A DNA stretch of 13,599 nt from DATJPW01 sp035506215 (GCA_035506215.1 DATJPW010000322.1:1-13599); one strand, 5' to 3'; shown: positions 1 through 7,901, counted from the first letter of the stretch. Numbers and translations: made by a program. The notes: generated by a model from the sequence alone, not told the origin.

Positions 1-392
1 AATGCATGGCTCTGGTTGTAGTACGTGCAACGTGACTCAAGGCATAAATTGCCACCAAGTGTTCCCATATTCCTGATTTGATGAGATCCAACGGCCAAAG
101 CTGCGTCCGCAAGCAAGGGCGCATGTTCACGGACCAACTCGGACCGAATGACCTGACTCAAGGTGGTTACGGAATCGATGGACAAGAACCCGTCCTGAAT
201 GGCTATTTGTGACTCCCTGGACAGCTTTCTCAAGGTGATAACAACTTCTGGAGAGGCCACGCCGTACTTTATGCGGGGAAAAAGGTCCGTACCTCCCGCC
301 ATTATTTCTGCCACTCCCCCGTATTTACCAAGAAATTCAGCGGCTTCTTCAATGGATTTCGGCTGCAAAGGTTGGAATCTCGGAAGACGCAT
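1..392 (-). CDS. Second hydroxybenzoyl-CoA reductase-type FAD/Fe-S subunit (partial, N-terminal 130 residues)
   Basis: This is an open frame on the minus strand that begins at ATG 392-390 and runs off the left edge without a stop. The protein starts MRLPRFQPLQPKSIEEAAEF, has the FAD-binding AGGTD motif near residue 33 and the second FAD-binding segment IRNMGTLGGNL near residue 107, followed by LESRCTYYNQSH. It aligns without difficulty to the complete HcrB at 7901-6909, at roughly 60% identity by eye. Cys122 matches the first cysteine of the extra [4Fe-4S] cluster loop typical of 4-hydroxybenzoyl-CoA reductase beta subunits. A Shine-Dalgarno sequence (AGAGG) sits just upstream, and the leader resembles that of hcrB. 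It is probably the first gene of a second reductase operon whose small and molybdenum subunits would lie beyond the window. The family is secure; the substrate is unknown. Confidence 0.88.
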   Translation of the reverse strand, partial: MRLPRFQPLQPKSIEEAAEFLGKYGGVAEIMAGGTDLFPRIKYGVASPEVVITLRKLSRESQIAIQDGFLSIDSVTTLSQVIRSELVREHAPLLADAALAVGSHQIRNMGTLGGNLCLESRCTYYNQSHA

Positions 393-480
393 CACACACC
401 TCTGAGGAAAAGAAAAGAAAGCAAATCAAATTGATGGCTTTCCTGTTGTCCACAATCCCCTGGCGACACATCATAGTTCT
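393..480 (-). repeat. Leader of second reductase gene, similar to the hcrB leader
   Basis: The roughly 88 bp before the partial reductase gene align by eye with 7902-7988 before hcrB. Shared blocks include CACCTCTG next to the start codon, a purine-rich GAAAAGAAA tract, and a TCC-GTTGTC-CAATC-C block. The similarity stops near 480. This suggests the duplication that made the two hcrB copies also carried the 5' untranslated region. The function, if any, is unknown. Confidence 0.55.
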
Positions 481-901
481 CGTTACAAACGGGGGCAATT
501 TTTGTGATCTTGGATGTAAATTGTAGTATAGCAAATGCCAAAATAATTATCCGATTCGTTGTCATTTTTTTCTCGCGTTGAGGTCAGTAATATGATCAGT
601 GACCTCCGATGTCCCTGCGAGTGAACGTACCTGACGGCGAGAACTGTGTGCGGCAGAGCTTGAGACTGCTGGTGGCCCCGGTATCGAAGCGGAGCGGCAT
701 TCCGACGCATCGGGTCGTAAAGAAGTCCCAAGATTATTTGGCAAAGGATTCAATTGGAGATCGAGTATCGCACCGGAAAGTATCGGCTTTACGGTAAATG
801 CTTTCATTTGAAGGGGCCTCGAGCTTGGCTCAAAGGCCAAGTCGAGGAAAAAGAGCAAGGCCTTTGTGGACTGTATCAAATGGTATCGCCGCCCTGATTT
901 A
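481..901. other. Intergenic region between second reductase gene and carrier gene
   Basis: I see no convincing gene in this 421-bp stretch. The longest open frame (minus strand 879-562) begins at TTG, has a serine/arginine/proline-rich sequence and no recognisable motif. On the minus strand a TGC-TATACT extended -10-like element occupies 533-525, about 130 bp before the start of the partial reductase gene; no good -35 accompanies it, so it is only a candidate promoter. I found no -24/-12 sigma54 pattern here, unlike the region before hcrB. The stretch also holds the hairpin at 817-847. Confidence 0.5.
817..847. other. Strong imperfect hairpin downstream of carrier gene
   Basis: CCTCGA-g-CTTGGC pairs with GCCAAGTCGAGG across a short loop, giving a 12-bp stem with one bulged base. 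It begins about 55 bp after the stop of the carrier gene. Neither strand has a T-run on the 3' side, since on the minus strand the stem is followed by CCCCTTC, so it does not meet the usual form of an intrinsic terminator. It may still act as an mRNA 3'-end stabiliser. Confidence 0.4.
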
Positions 902-2305
902 TCACGGCATAAGGCCCATCGCTCTCCAATAAAAAGAACTGATCACGATGGCCACAATCACCGAGACCGCATAGACCATTCCGCCCAAGCTGACCTGGGC
1001 CGGACTCCACCCTCGTGATTTCGACATGGCATCCCCTATCATGATAAAAGGCTGCTGGTAGGCGAGGAAGAAGCAGTTACCCGCTGCAATTACCGCCACA
1101 CTGACCAGTGCCGGATGGAGACCAAACTGTTGATAGAGCGGAATGAAAAGAGGGGCGGTAAGGGCCACCGTTGAAAAACCCCAGGGGACGTCGATAAACC
1201 TAATCAACCAGAAGCCAACAGTAATAACGAGAAGAAATGTCACGGGCGTGACGGCTAGTGATAGAATAGTTGGTTCAATAAAGGGTCGCGCCCAGTCGGA
1301 GATGCCTGCTTTCACGAATATGGCCGTAAGGCTCACCACCACACCAAAGAAATTGATTATGTCCCAGTTTACGCCACTTGAGATCTCAGGGAGGGTAACA
1401 ACCCGGAAGACCATAAGGCAGAGAAAGGCCAGCAATGCAGTCCCCGCAGTGGGTATATGGTGCAGCTTCTCTGTCGTAAAGAGGATAAGAGCGGCGATCA
1501 GGATCGTCGCAGTGATAAGTTCCTGACTTGTGATTTTTCCCAGGGCCGCATACTGTTCCTTGAACGTGTCACGTGAAATGGCGAGAGGTTCCTTAGGTTT
1601 CAAGATGATGTAAACCAGGACGAGAAACAGGATTGTGACGATAAACCAGGGCACAGCCATATACTCGAACCATGAACCAAACGTGACCAGCGGCTTCATC
1701 TCTGCAGGATAGAAGCCCATCATAAAGATACCCCATAGGGAACCGGTCAACCAACCTGTGCCGGGCAGTACGGCCGTTCCCCAGGCAGCAAGACAGACAA
1801 GAGCGGAGCCGCGGGACCTATCAGCGATCTTGCACGCCTCTACGAGGCTGATGGCAATGGGCATGACGATAGACAGTCTGACAGTGATGGAAGGAGTGAG
1901 AGCAGAGAGAATGAGCCCGATGATAAACCAGCTTAGGACAATGGTCAGATAGCTGGGCTCAAATGTTTTTAGAACGAAATAGGCAATCCGCCTCCCCAGT
2001 CCCGTTTTCACCAAAGCAAATCCGAAGAAAAGGGCCGGTATCAACACCCATACGGCGGAACTGAGATAACCGCTTGCCACGGTACTCAAAGGCAGTTGAA
2101 AAGCGAGACCGCCCCCCAACAGGAGGGCGCCGCCAGCCAAGTAGGGGAGACTGGGAGCCCTGAAAATCCAGAGACCAAGCGTGACGAGGATCACACCAAG
2201 AATGTAGTGGCCCTGGGGCGCCAGATCCGTAAGGGGTTTGAAAAGCGCAATGAACAGAGCAAGGGCGATAACCACTGCCATACCAACAGTTCTTGAATGT
2301 TTCAT
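902..2305 (-). CDS. DASS/SLC13-like anion carrier, probable aromatic acid or dicarboxylate transporter
   Basis: This 467-residue protein is almost entirely hydrophobic helices, with a charged loop at about 236-262 between two halves. Features matching the divalent anion:sodium symporter family are LSALTPSITVRLSIVMPIAI (133-152) in the place of the first SNT-type signature, WDIINFFGVVVSLTAIF (314-330), which matches the W-x-x-x-x-x-x-GG/GxxL-type helix and ends in KAGISDW, and a C-terminal GNCFFLAYQQP (409-419) in the second substrate-binding hairpin. The length is normal for the family. The start at ATG 2305 has GGAAGGAAGG upstream. It lies 386 bp beyond the ligase gene, separated by an inverted-repeat element, so it may have its own promoter. 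Import of the aromatic acid used by the neighbouring enzymes is inferred from position only; a C4-dicarboxylate or other anion is equally possible. Confidence 0.75.
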   Translation of the reverse strand: MKHSRTVGMAVVIALALFIALFKPLTDLAPQGHYILGVILVTLGLWIFRAPSLPYLAGGALLLGGGLAFQLPLSTVASGYLSSAVWVLIPALFFGFALVKTGLGRRIAYFVLKTFEPSYLTIVLSWFIIGLILSALTPSITVRLSIVMPIAISLVEACKIADRSRGSALVCLAAWGTAVLPGTGWLTGSLWGIFMMGFYPAEMKPLVTFGSWFEYMAVPWFIVTILFLVLVYIILKPKEPLAISRDTFKEQYAALGKITSQELITATILIAALILFTTEKLHHIPTAGTALLAFLCLMVFRVVTLPEISSGVNWDIINFFGVVVSLTAIFVKAGISDWARPFIEPTILSLAVTPVTFLLVITVGFWLIRFIDVPWGFSTVALTAPLFIPLYQQFGLHPALVSVAVIAAGNCFFLAYQQPFIMIGDAMSKSRGWSPAQVSLGGMVYAVSVIVAIVISSFYWRAMGLMP

Positions 2306-2691
2306 GACCTTCCTTCCGTTCTAACTGGAGCAGCTCTTCTATCAAAAAGTCAAAATTATTCTACGAGTGGTTGCAAAACCTCCAAATACACATGTGATGC
2401 AGTAGGGGCGCTTCGAGAAGCGCCTGATTTCGGGCGGTTCATCCCGCGTCTCGCGGACCCCTACGAAATAATGCATTATTCTTTCTTTCCAGTGAGGTTT
2501 TGCAACCGCTCGTAACCTCTTGTGGATTCTTCGCCACGTTTGGACCTCTACAATGAGCCACCGGTTGCAGGGTGATGACGCCTGGGCCTAAGTGAATCAC
2601 CCGCTTTCTCATCCATTTCTGTTTACAGATTGGAATCCGGACTCAAGCGCATACAAAAAACCCAAATGAAGCCGGATTGAAGAAGCCGCGA
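2306..2691. other. Intergenic region between carrier and ligase genes
   Basis: This 386-bp stretch holds no credible gene. It contains the inverted-repeat element at 2362-2514. Just after the ligase stop, a 7-bp inverted repeat (AATCCGG 2634-2640 with CCGGATT 2672-2678) encloses a minus-strand GGGTTTTTTG run at about 2664-2655. This is weak evidence for transcript termination behind the ligase. I found no sigma54 promoter for the carrier gene here. Confidence 0.45.
2362..2514. mobile_element. Small non-coding element with near-perfect 21-bp terminal inverted repeats (MITE-like)
   Basis: The ends 2362-2382 and 2494-2514 are inverted copies of each other, differing at one base; the core is CGAGTGGTTGCAAAACCTC on the left. 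Both ends terminate in TA, compatible with TA target duplication as in IS630/Tc1-type elements, though the outer flanks show no longer direct repeat. The interior has further symmetry: a GGCGCTTC/GAAGCGCC stem at 2407-2424, GTAGGGG (2402-2408) facing CCCCTAC (2458-2464), and a 14-bp palindrome AATAATGCATTATT (2467-2480). There is no coding capacity. Its left end creates a minus-strand TAGAAT (2363-2358) with a TTGGAG 16 bp upstream, a possible outward promoter for the carrier gene. It could be a MITE or a complex REP-like unit. Confidence 0.65.
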
Positions 2692-4011
2692 TCATTCCTC
2701 ACGGATAACCCGTTTGGCTTTGCCCTCGAAGCGAGGGAGTTCACCTATATTTGCGACTTCCACTTGAGGAGTCACAGTAATACGAAATTTCATTGTGTCG
2801 ATGAACTTCTTTACGGCCTCCTGCATTTTTTCCGGAGAAATATCAGGAGCAGCGGGTTCCAGACGTATTTTAAGGTGCTTGCCTGAACCCATTTTGGGGA
2901 CTACTAGCTGGTATTCGGTTGAAAATTCTTCTACCTCCCGAATGAGGTTTTCAATGCCCGACGGAAAGATGTTTATACCTGCAAATTGAAACATATCATC
3001 GGACCGACCCAACACCCCGCCATCGAGACGTAAAAATGTTCGGCCGCATTCACAGGTCTGTTTATTGAATCTCACAAGGTCCTTTATGCGGTACCTCAGA
3101 AGCGGCATACTCTCGCAAGTCAGATTGGAAAGAACCAGTTCACCTACTTCGCCGTCCGGCACCGGCTTCAGAGTGTCCGTATTCAAGCATTCAGCGTAAA
3201 ACATGCTTTCAATAAGGTGAGTGCCTTTTTGGGCCACACATTCATAACCCCAATTAGCCGCCTCCGTGGAACCTATGTCATCGTAGACCTTAGCTCCCCA
3301 AAGTTCTTCAAGGGTCTTTTTGGTGCTAGCCACTTGTGCGCCCGGTTCTCCTGCGACCACGAGAATCCTTACCTTGGACCCGGTTAAAGGCGTTCCCATT
3401 TTGGCGGCAAGTTCTCCCAGGTACAGCATGTAGGTGGGCGTGCCGCATACCACAGTGGCTTCCCATTCGAAGATGTTTCTAACTCTATCTTGAGATGACT
3501 GGCCGCCTCCGGGAACCATCATGACTCCCTCTTGTTGGAGGGCCGCGGAGAATCCCCACCAGGCCACATGAAGTCCGAAATTGAACGGCACGAACAGAAT
3601 GTCTGATTTTTTGATTCCGTATCCATACATGAAATGCATGAACTGTTCATAATATTGAACACTCCAGTCCGCTTGGTTCAAAATGGCTCTGACGGGAATG
3701 CCGGTAGTGCCGGATGTCTGGAACACACGAACCCCTTCCTCCGGAGGAATACATATGAAATCTCCCCAGGGGGGAAGAGCTGCTTGGCTTTCTCGCAATT
3801 CTTCTTTTATTGTGAAAGGAACATTCAGGATATCTGCCAGAGTGCGTACATCATCGGGCTTAATCCGCGCCTCATCAAACTTTCTGCGGTACATGGGGCT
3901 GCGTTCATAGACATGCTTCATACGGTCTTTGAACCTGTAGAGTTGCAGTTCTTCCAGTTTCTCTCTGGGCATGGTTTCCAAATCTTTGCGCCAGTAAGTC
4001 ACCGCCTCCAT
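2692..4011 (-). CDS. PaaK-family aryl-CoA ligase (AMP-forming), probable hydroxybenzoate-CoA ligase
   Basis: This is a 439-residue member of the phenylacetate-CoA ligase family, which uses ATP to adenylate an aromatic acid and then transfers it to CoA. Visible motifs are the phosphate-binding TSGTTGIPV (99-107), the adenine-site segment YDDIGSTEA (243-251), the hinge-region GRSDDMFQFAGINIFPSGIE (335-354) and the C-terminal GKAKR (430-434) containing the family's catalytic lysine. A C-x-C pair (320, 322) follows the RYRIKDL segment. I chose ATG 4011 rather than GTG 4020 because AGGAGG (plus-strand 4020-4025) lies 8 bases before that ATG and the GTG is part of this Shine-Dalgarno sequence. It starts 58 bp after hcrA, in the same operon. 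The likely substrate is the aromatic acid whose CoA ester feeds the reductase, such as 4-hydroxybenzoate. This is inferred; phenylacetate or benzoate remain possible. Confidence 0.88.
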   Translation of the reverse strand: MEAVTYWRKDLETMPREKLEELQLYRFKDRMKHVYERSPMYRRKFDEARIKPDDVRTLADILNVPFTIKEELRESQAALPPWGDFICIPPEEGVRVFQTSGTTGIPVRAILNQADWSVQYYEQFMHFMYGYGIKKSDILFVPFNFGLHVAWWGFSAALQQEGVMMVPGGGQSSQDRVRNIFEWEATVVCGTPTYMLYLGELAAKMGTPLTGSKVRILVVAGEPGAQVASTKKTLEELWGAKVYDDIGSTEAANWGYECVAQKGTHLIESMFYAECLNTDTLKPVPDGEVGELVLSNLTCESMPLLRYRIKDLVRFNKQTCECGRTFLRLDGGVLGRSDDMFQFAGINIFPSGIENLIREVEEFSTEYQLVVPKMGSGKHLKIRLEPAAPDISPEKMQEAVKKFIDTMKFRITVTPQVEVANIGELPRFEGKAKRVIREE

Positions 4012-4017
4012 CTCGTT

Positions 4018-4027
4018 CACCTCCTCT
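4018..4027 (-). promoter_or_regulatory. Ribosome binding site that decides the ligase start
   Basis: Read on the minus strand this is AGAGGAGGTG, a near-perfect Shine-Dalgarno sequence. The GTG at its end would be in frame as a start, but it is too close to be recognised by the same site. The ATG at 4011 is at the ideal distance. Confidence 0.75.
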
Positions 4028-4069
4028 TTGTGTCGCAGGTTGATAAAAACTGTTCGGTGGTTGAGGGAT

Positions 4070-6400
4070 TCATTTAAGTTTGCCCAAGCCTCGGAGAATT
4101 TTTTCCGGAGTAAAAGGTGTGGAATAAAGTCTCACACCAATTGCGTCGTAAATGGCATTCGCTATGGCCGCCAAGATGGCCGATACGTAACCTTCCCCGA
4201 CTTCCTTGGTCCGGTATGCACGACCCACCTCAAACGATTCAGTGATCACGTCGATATGCTCGGATGGAGCGAGATTGTGTATGCATGGCATTCGATATTC
4301 GAGCCAATTCGGATTGAGAGTCTGGCCATTCTCCATGACGACTTCTTCCATTAATGCGTGGCCAAGGGCCATGGAGACTTGTCCGTCGATCTGGCCTTGC
4401 ACAAGCAGAGGATTGATGGGAAAACCACAGTCGTGGGCCGTCACTGCTCGCAACAGGCGGACTTTCCCCGTCTCGGTGTCCACTTCGACCTCTGCAACTT
4501 GCGCATCAAAAGCGTAGTTCTCGCTCCAGCGTCCTTTAGTGGTGGCAAGACTCGGATGGGCGGGCTCGTCTCGCATGGTGCGCCAGTGGCCTTCACCGAT
4601 CACAGGATCACCTCTGTTCTTGGCGACGCCGGCAGCCAGAAGTTGTTGGTATGTGAGCCTGGATTCGGGTGATCCCGTTACATACACGCTCTTCTCGTCA
4701 ACCACCAGATCACCGATATTGGCTTCCAGTGCTTCCGCGGCAAGCTCCAATAATTTTTTTCGCACCTCCCCCGCGGCGACTCGGGCGGCGTTTCCAGTAA
4801 CATAGGCATTTCCACTGATCCAGGAACCTATGTCCACAGGAGTCGTTTCGGTGTCTGCCGCTATGACTTGGACTTGATCGATTGGGATTTTCAGTTCTTC
4901 CGCCACTATCTGACATAATATGGTTTCTGCGCCCTGTCCTATATCCAGAGCTCCGGTCAATACGGTTGCCGTGCCGTCATCGTTCATCTTGACAACTACA
5001 GAGGAGCTATTGGGATAGATGAGCGAACCGCCGAAATATGCGCTGACACCGATACCGATGCCTCGCTTGTACCTGCCCGTGCTTCCTTCAGCTCGACCGC
5101 GACCATACTTTTGCTTCAGTTCCGTGTGTCCGGCTGCTTCACGGATGCAATCGGATAAACCGCAGTTGTGGACATTGTCCCCATTGGGAAGTTGTTCCTG
5201 GGAGTGGCGGGCATTTCTTAGTCGAATCTCGACAGGATCTATGTTCAAAGCCTCGGCTATCATGTCGAGCTGCGACTCTATCGCAAAACGCATTTGTGGG
5301 GCTCCATGACCACGTTGAGGGCACCTGATGGGATTGTTCGTATACACGGCATATCCTTCATATCGGAGATTCGGCACACGATACGGCAACATGGCAAATC
5401 CCCAGGAAAGAAAGATAACCACCACCCCTGAACCGCGATATGCGCCGCAACTGTTTATGACTCGAAATTGCTGCGCCTCCAGGGTCCCGTCCTTTCTCAC
5501 TCCGGTCTTGACCTCGACGATGAGCGGTTGGCCATGTCGGTATGCACAGAAGATGTCCTCTCTGGAGGCAGTAATTTTGACGGGTCGAAAGGTCCTCATG
5601 GAAAGCAGTGCCGCGCAATATTCGTGTGAGAAAAGGTCTATTTTTCCGCCGAAAGCCCCACCCACATAGGTTTTCTGTACGCGCACCGAAGATTCAGGCA
5701 AGCCCAACGTTCGAGCGAGCTTGGCTCGTTTTATGAAAGGCCCTTGTGAGGACGTCCACACATTGAGTTTTCCATTTGGCTCAATCGCCGCGAGCGTCAC
5801 CTGGGGTTCAAGATAGCCGTGAGTGCGTAGGTGACTTTCAAAGCGATTTTCCATCACAATGTGAGACCTGGCAAAGCCTTCCTCGACATTTCCCCAGGCC
5901 GATTCAGTCTTTCCGCCAATATTGTGAAAAGATTCTTTGATCTTGGGATGATTTGGATGGACCTCCGGGGCAGAAGGATCCATGGCCTCGATGGGATCGA
6001 AAACTGCGGGCAAGGGCTCATAATCAACGCGAATAAGACTCAGTGCCTCCTCAGCGGCGTCCAAATCGCTAGCAGCTACGGCTGCAACTTCTTCGCCTAC
6101 ATATCTTACTCGATCCATGGCAAGTGGGTACTGATCGGGCGGGTACCTTGGAGTCTCAACAAATGCATGCTTTATTCCAAGAGTATCTTGACCGGTTACG
6201 ACGGCTTTTACCCCAGGCGCACTTTTGGCTCGGGAAACATCGATGTTCAGTATTTTTGCATGCGGATGAGGGCTTCGGAGAATGCAGCCGGTAAGCATCC
6301 CGGGCGGACGCAAGTCTGTGGTGTACAAGGCTTTACCAGTTACCTTTTCAGGACCGTCCTTTCGCGGAACACTTTTGCCTACATATTCCAATTCGCTCAT
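4070..6400 (-). CDS. hcrA: 4-hydroxybenzoyl-CoA reductase-type molybdenum subunit (alpha)
   Basis: This 776-residue large subunit of the xanthine oxidase family holds the molybdenum cofactor and removes the ring hydroxyl of hydroxybenzoyl-CoA as water. An N-terminal a/b-hammerhead domain (about 15-135) precedes the molybdenum-binding domains. Motifs in order are GGAFGGK (247-253), PQRGHGAPQMRFAIE (361-375) where xanthine dehydrogenases have RGFG, DIGQGAET (486-493) and KEVGEG (732-737), whose Glu736 matches the conserved active-site glutamate. All landmarks are intact and the length equals that of known HcrA proteins, so it should be active. The start ATG overlaps the hcrC stop (ATGA at 6400-6397), so the two are translationally coupled. 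The [4Fe-4S] loop of the partner HcrB supports the reductase rather than an oxidase role. The exact aromatic substrate is not shown by sequence alone. Confidence 0.92.
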   Translation of the reverse strand: MSELEYVGKSVPRKDGPEKVTGKALYTTDLRPPGMLTGCILRSPHPHAKILNIDVSRAKSAPGVKAVVTGQDTLGIKHAFVETPRYPPDQYPLAMDRVRYVGEEVAAVAASDLDAAEEALSLIRVDYEPLPAVFDPIEAMDPSAPEVHPNHPKIKESFHNIGGKTESAWGNVEEGFARSHIVMENRFESHLRTHGYLEPQVTLAAIEPNGKLNVWTSSQGPFIKRAKLARTLGLPESSVRVQKTYVGGAFGGKIDLFSHEYCAALLSMRTFRPVKITASREDIFCAYRHGQPLIVEVKTGVRKDGTLEAQQFRVINSCGAYRGSGVVVIFLSWGFAMLPYRVPNLRYEGYAVYTNNPIRCPQRGHGAPQMRFAIESQLDMIAEALNIDPVEIRLRNARHSQEQLPNGDNVHNCGLSDCIREAAGHTELKQKYGRGRAEGSTGRYKRGIGIGVSAYFGGSLIYPNSSSVVVKMNDDGTATVLTGALDIGQGAETILCQIVAEELKIPIDQVQVIAADTETTPVDIGSWISGNAYVTGNAARVAAGEVRKKLLELAAEALEANIGDLVVDEKSVYVTGSPESRLTYQQLLAAGVAKNRGDPVIGEGHWRTMRDEPAHPSLATTKGRWSENYAFDAQVAEVEVDTETGKVRLLRAVTAHDCGFPINPLLVQGQIDGQVSMALGHALMEEVVMENGQTLNPNWLEYRMPCIHNLAPSEHIDVITESFEVGRAYRTKEVGEGYVSAILAAIANAIYDAIGVRLYSTPFTPEKILRGLGKLK

Positions 6401-6882
6401 TTCCTATTCCTCGCTGACTCCCCGCTCTTCGCGGCCTCACGAATCGCTTCCATTATCTTGTTGTAGCCCGTGCACCGGCACAGATTACCTTCCAGAGCCT
6501 TTTTTATGTCGTATTCTGTTGGATTAGGATTTTCTTCGAGCAATGCCGTGGCAGTAAGAACCATTGCTGGTGTGCAGAAGCCGCACTGCACGGCCCCCTT
6601 TTCCAGGAACGCTTGCTGGACCGGAGTTAGCTGGCCATCATGAACGAGTCCTTCAATGGTAGTAATCCGCGTGTTGGCACACTCTGCCGCAAGGGTCAGG
6701 CAAGCAAGTTTCGGCTTGCCCTCGATCAGTACCGTGCATGCTCCGCATTCTCCAGTCCCGCACGCCTCCTTTGTACCGGTAAATGCAAGGTGCTCGCGTA
6801 GGACTTCGAGTAGCGTCGTTCTTGGCTCGATTACCATCTCAAATACTTCGTCATTGATATTCAGTTCGATTATGGTTTTCAT
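6397..6882 (-). CDS. hcrC: 4-hydroxybenzoyl-CoA reductase-type 2x[2Fe-2S] small subunit (gamma)
   Basis: This 161-residue electron-transfer subunit has two iron-sulfur domains. The ferredoxin-like N-terminal half has Cys41, Cys46, Cys49 and Cys61 (CGTGECGAC plus a later Cys), and the helical C-terminal half has CGFC (100-103) and CRCTGY (135-140). All eight cluster ligands are present. I chose ATG 6882, preceded by AAGGA, over an in-frame TTG at 6912; the TTG overlaps the hcrB stop and would add ten residues with no family counterpart. The chosen length of 161 is typical for the family. It lies 26 bp after hcrB and overlaps hcrA by four bases. In the complex it passes electrons between the FAD/[4Fe-4S] subunit and the molybdenum site. 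Confidence 0.93.
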   Translation of the reverse strand: MKTIIELNINDEVFEMVIEPRTTLLEVLREHLAFTGTKEACGTGECGACTVLIEGKPKLACLTLAAECANTRITTIEGLVHDGQLTPVQQAFLEKGAVQCGFCTPAMVLTATALLEENPNPTEYDIKKALEGNLCRCTGYNKIMEAIREAAKSGESARNRK

Positions 6883-6908
6883 GACATTTGTCCTTGGGAC
6901 GGATGACT

Positions 6909-7901
6909 TCAATGGCAGGCTATCCTGCTGTAGGCTAATGCCAGAGCATCTCGAGCAATGGATCTCAAACAGACTTTCAGGTAAGACATTGAGAAACCGT
7001 GGTGGGGGATAGGCGTGATTTCGTCTGCTGCCATAAGGCCGGCATCATTGAACAGATCGCGGGACAGTTTTTGCCCTGCCAGCATGGATTCGACTTTTTC
7101 CAATCGAATTGGCGCAGCTGCGATGGCTCCCACACTTATTCGTGCATTCGAGCACGTCAAACCATCCTCTTTGACTTGAAGAACCACGGCTATATTTATA
7201 GCGGCAAATTCCAACCCTCCCCGGACGGTAAACTTGGCAAAGGCGCTCCCACACAATCCTGACTTCCTTGGTACTGTTATTGCCACCAAGAGTTGGCGTT
7301 TAGACAGATCGATGGGATGCAGCGGGTCCTTCGTGTAGATCCGGTCGATTGGAGTTCGATCCAATCTCCCATTTGAGACGACTTCCACCGACGCACCTAA
7401 AGAAAATAAGGCGGGGGCAATGTCGGACATAAGAATTGCCCAACATTTTTTTCCTTTTGGGATGAAATAACATTGATCTCCATTCCGCTTGAAGCACGGT
7501 TCCACGAACTGATATCCATGGCTCTGATTGTAGTAGGAGCAGCGAGTTTCCTGGCACAGGTTGCCTCCCAGCGTCCCCATATTTCGGATCTGGTACGAAC
7601 CAACAGCATGGGCAGCCTCCGCCAACACGAGGGCATTTTTTTGAATGATTTCATTTTGGGCTACATCGCTTAGAGTCATGAGGGCGTCCAAAACGAGCGT
7701 TCCATCCGAATCCCTCGGTTTGCGGACAGGTAGATTACTTAAGCCGACCACAAACTCAGGCGATTCCAGACCGTATTTCATCCTGGGAAGAATGTCCGTG
7801 CCTCCAGCCATTATCCTGGTAGATTTCTCATGTTTGGTAAGCAGGTCCGCGGCTTCTTCAACAGATTTCGGTTGCAAGAGTTGGAACTTGGGGAGACGCA
7901 T
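6909..7901 (-). CDS. hcrB: 4-hydroxybenzoyl-CoA reductase-type FAD and [4Fe-4S] subunit (beta)
   Basis: This 330-residue FAD-binding medium subunit has MAGGTD (31-36) and IRNMGTLGGNL (105-115), the two FAD-contacting segments of the CoxM/xanthine dehydrogenase flavin domain, and a C-terminal flavoprotein domain at about 218-322. An insertion after the second motif carries Cys121, Cys136, Cys144 and Cys153 (in addition to Cys116). This spacing closely follows the four cysteines that bind the extra [4Fe-4S] cluster in the Thauera aromatica enzyme. The insertion is diagnostic: it lets the enzyme run as a low-potential, ferredoxin-driven reductase, and ordinary xanthine dehydrogenases lack it. 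ATG 7901 has AGAGGTGA upstream. It is the first gene of the hcrB-hcrC-hcrA-ligase operon, about 285 bases downstream of the probable sigma54 start site. A partial paralogue lies at 392-1. Confidence 0.93.
   Translation of the reverse strand: MRLPKFQLLQPKSVEEAADLLTKHEKSTRIMAGGTDILPRMKYGLESPEFVVGLSNLPVRKPRDSDGTLVLDALMTLSDVAQNEIIQKNALVLAEAAHAVGSYQIRNMGTLGGNLCQETRCSYYNQSHGYQFVEPCFKRNGDQCYFIPKGKKCWAILMSDIAPALFSLGASVEVVSNGRLDRTPIDRIYTKDPLHPIDLSKRQLLVAITVPRKSGLCGSAFAKFTVRGGLEFAAINIAVVLQVKEDGLTCSNARISVGAIAAAPIRLEKVESMLAGQKLSRDLFNDAGLMAADEITPIPHHGFSMSYLKVCLRSIARDALALAYSRIACH

Noticed and set aside
525..540. Sigma54 promoter before the second reductase gene (minus-strand TGGCATTTGC)
   Set aside because: The GG-to-GC spacing is wrong: ten bases after GG the sequence is AC, not GC.
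817..847. Intrinsic terminator for the carrier gene
   Set aside because: The hairpin is strong but lacks a T-run on its 3' side on either strand; kept only as a hairpin.
562..879. Minus-strand open frame of 105 codons in the gap before the second reductase gene
   Set aside because: It starts with TTG, has no ribosome site, a biased Ser/Arg/Pro composition and no motif; most likely chance.
3634..4077. Plus-strand open frame of 147 codons
   Set aside because: It is antisense to the well-supported ligase gene.
5831..6466. Plus-strand open frame of 211 codons
   Set aside because: It lies entirely antisense to hcrA and the end of hcrC, whose motifs are unambiguous; its sequence has no recognisable domain.
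6883..6912. Upstream TTG start extending hcrC by ten residues
   Set aside because: ATG 6882 has a spaced AAGGA and gives the family length of 161; the TTG would overlap the hcrB stop.
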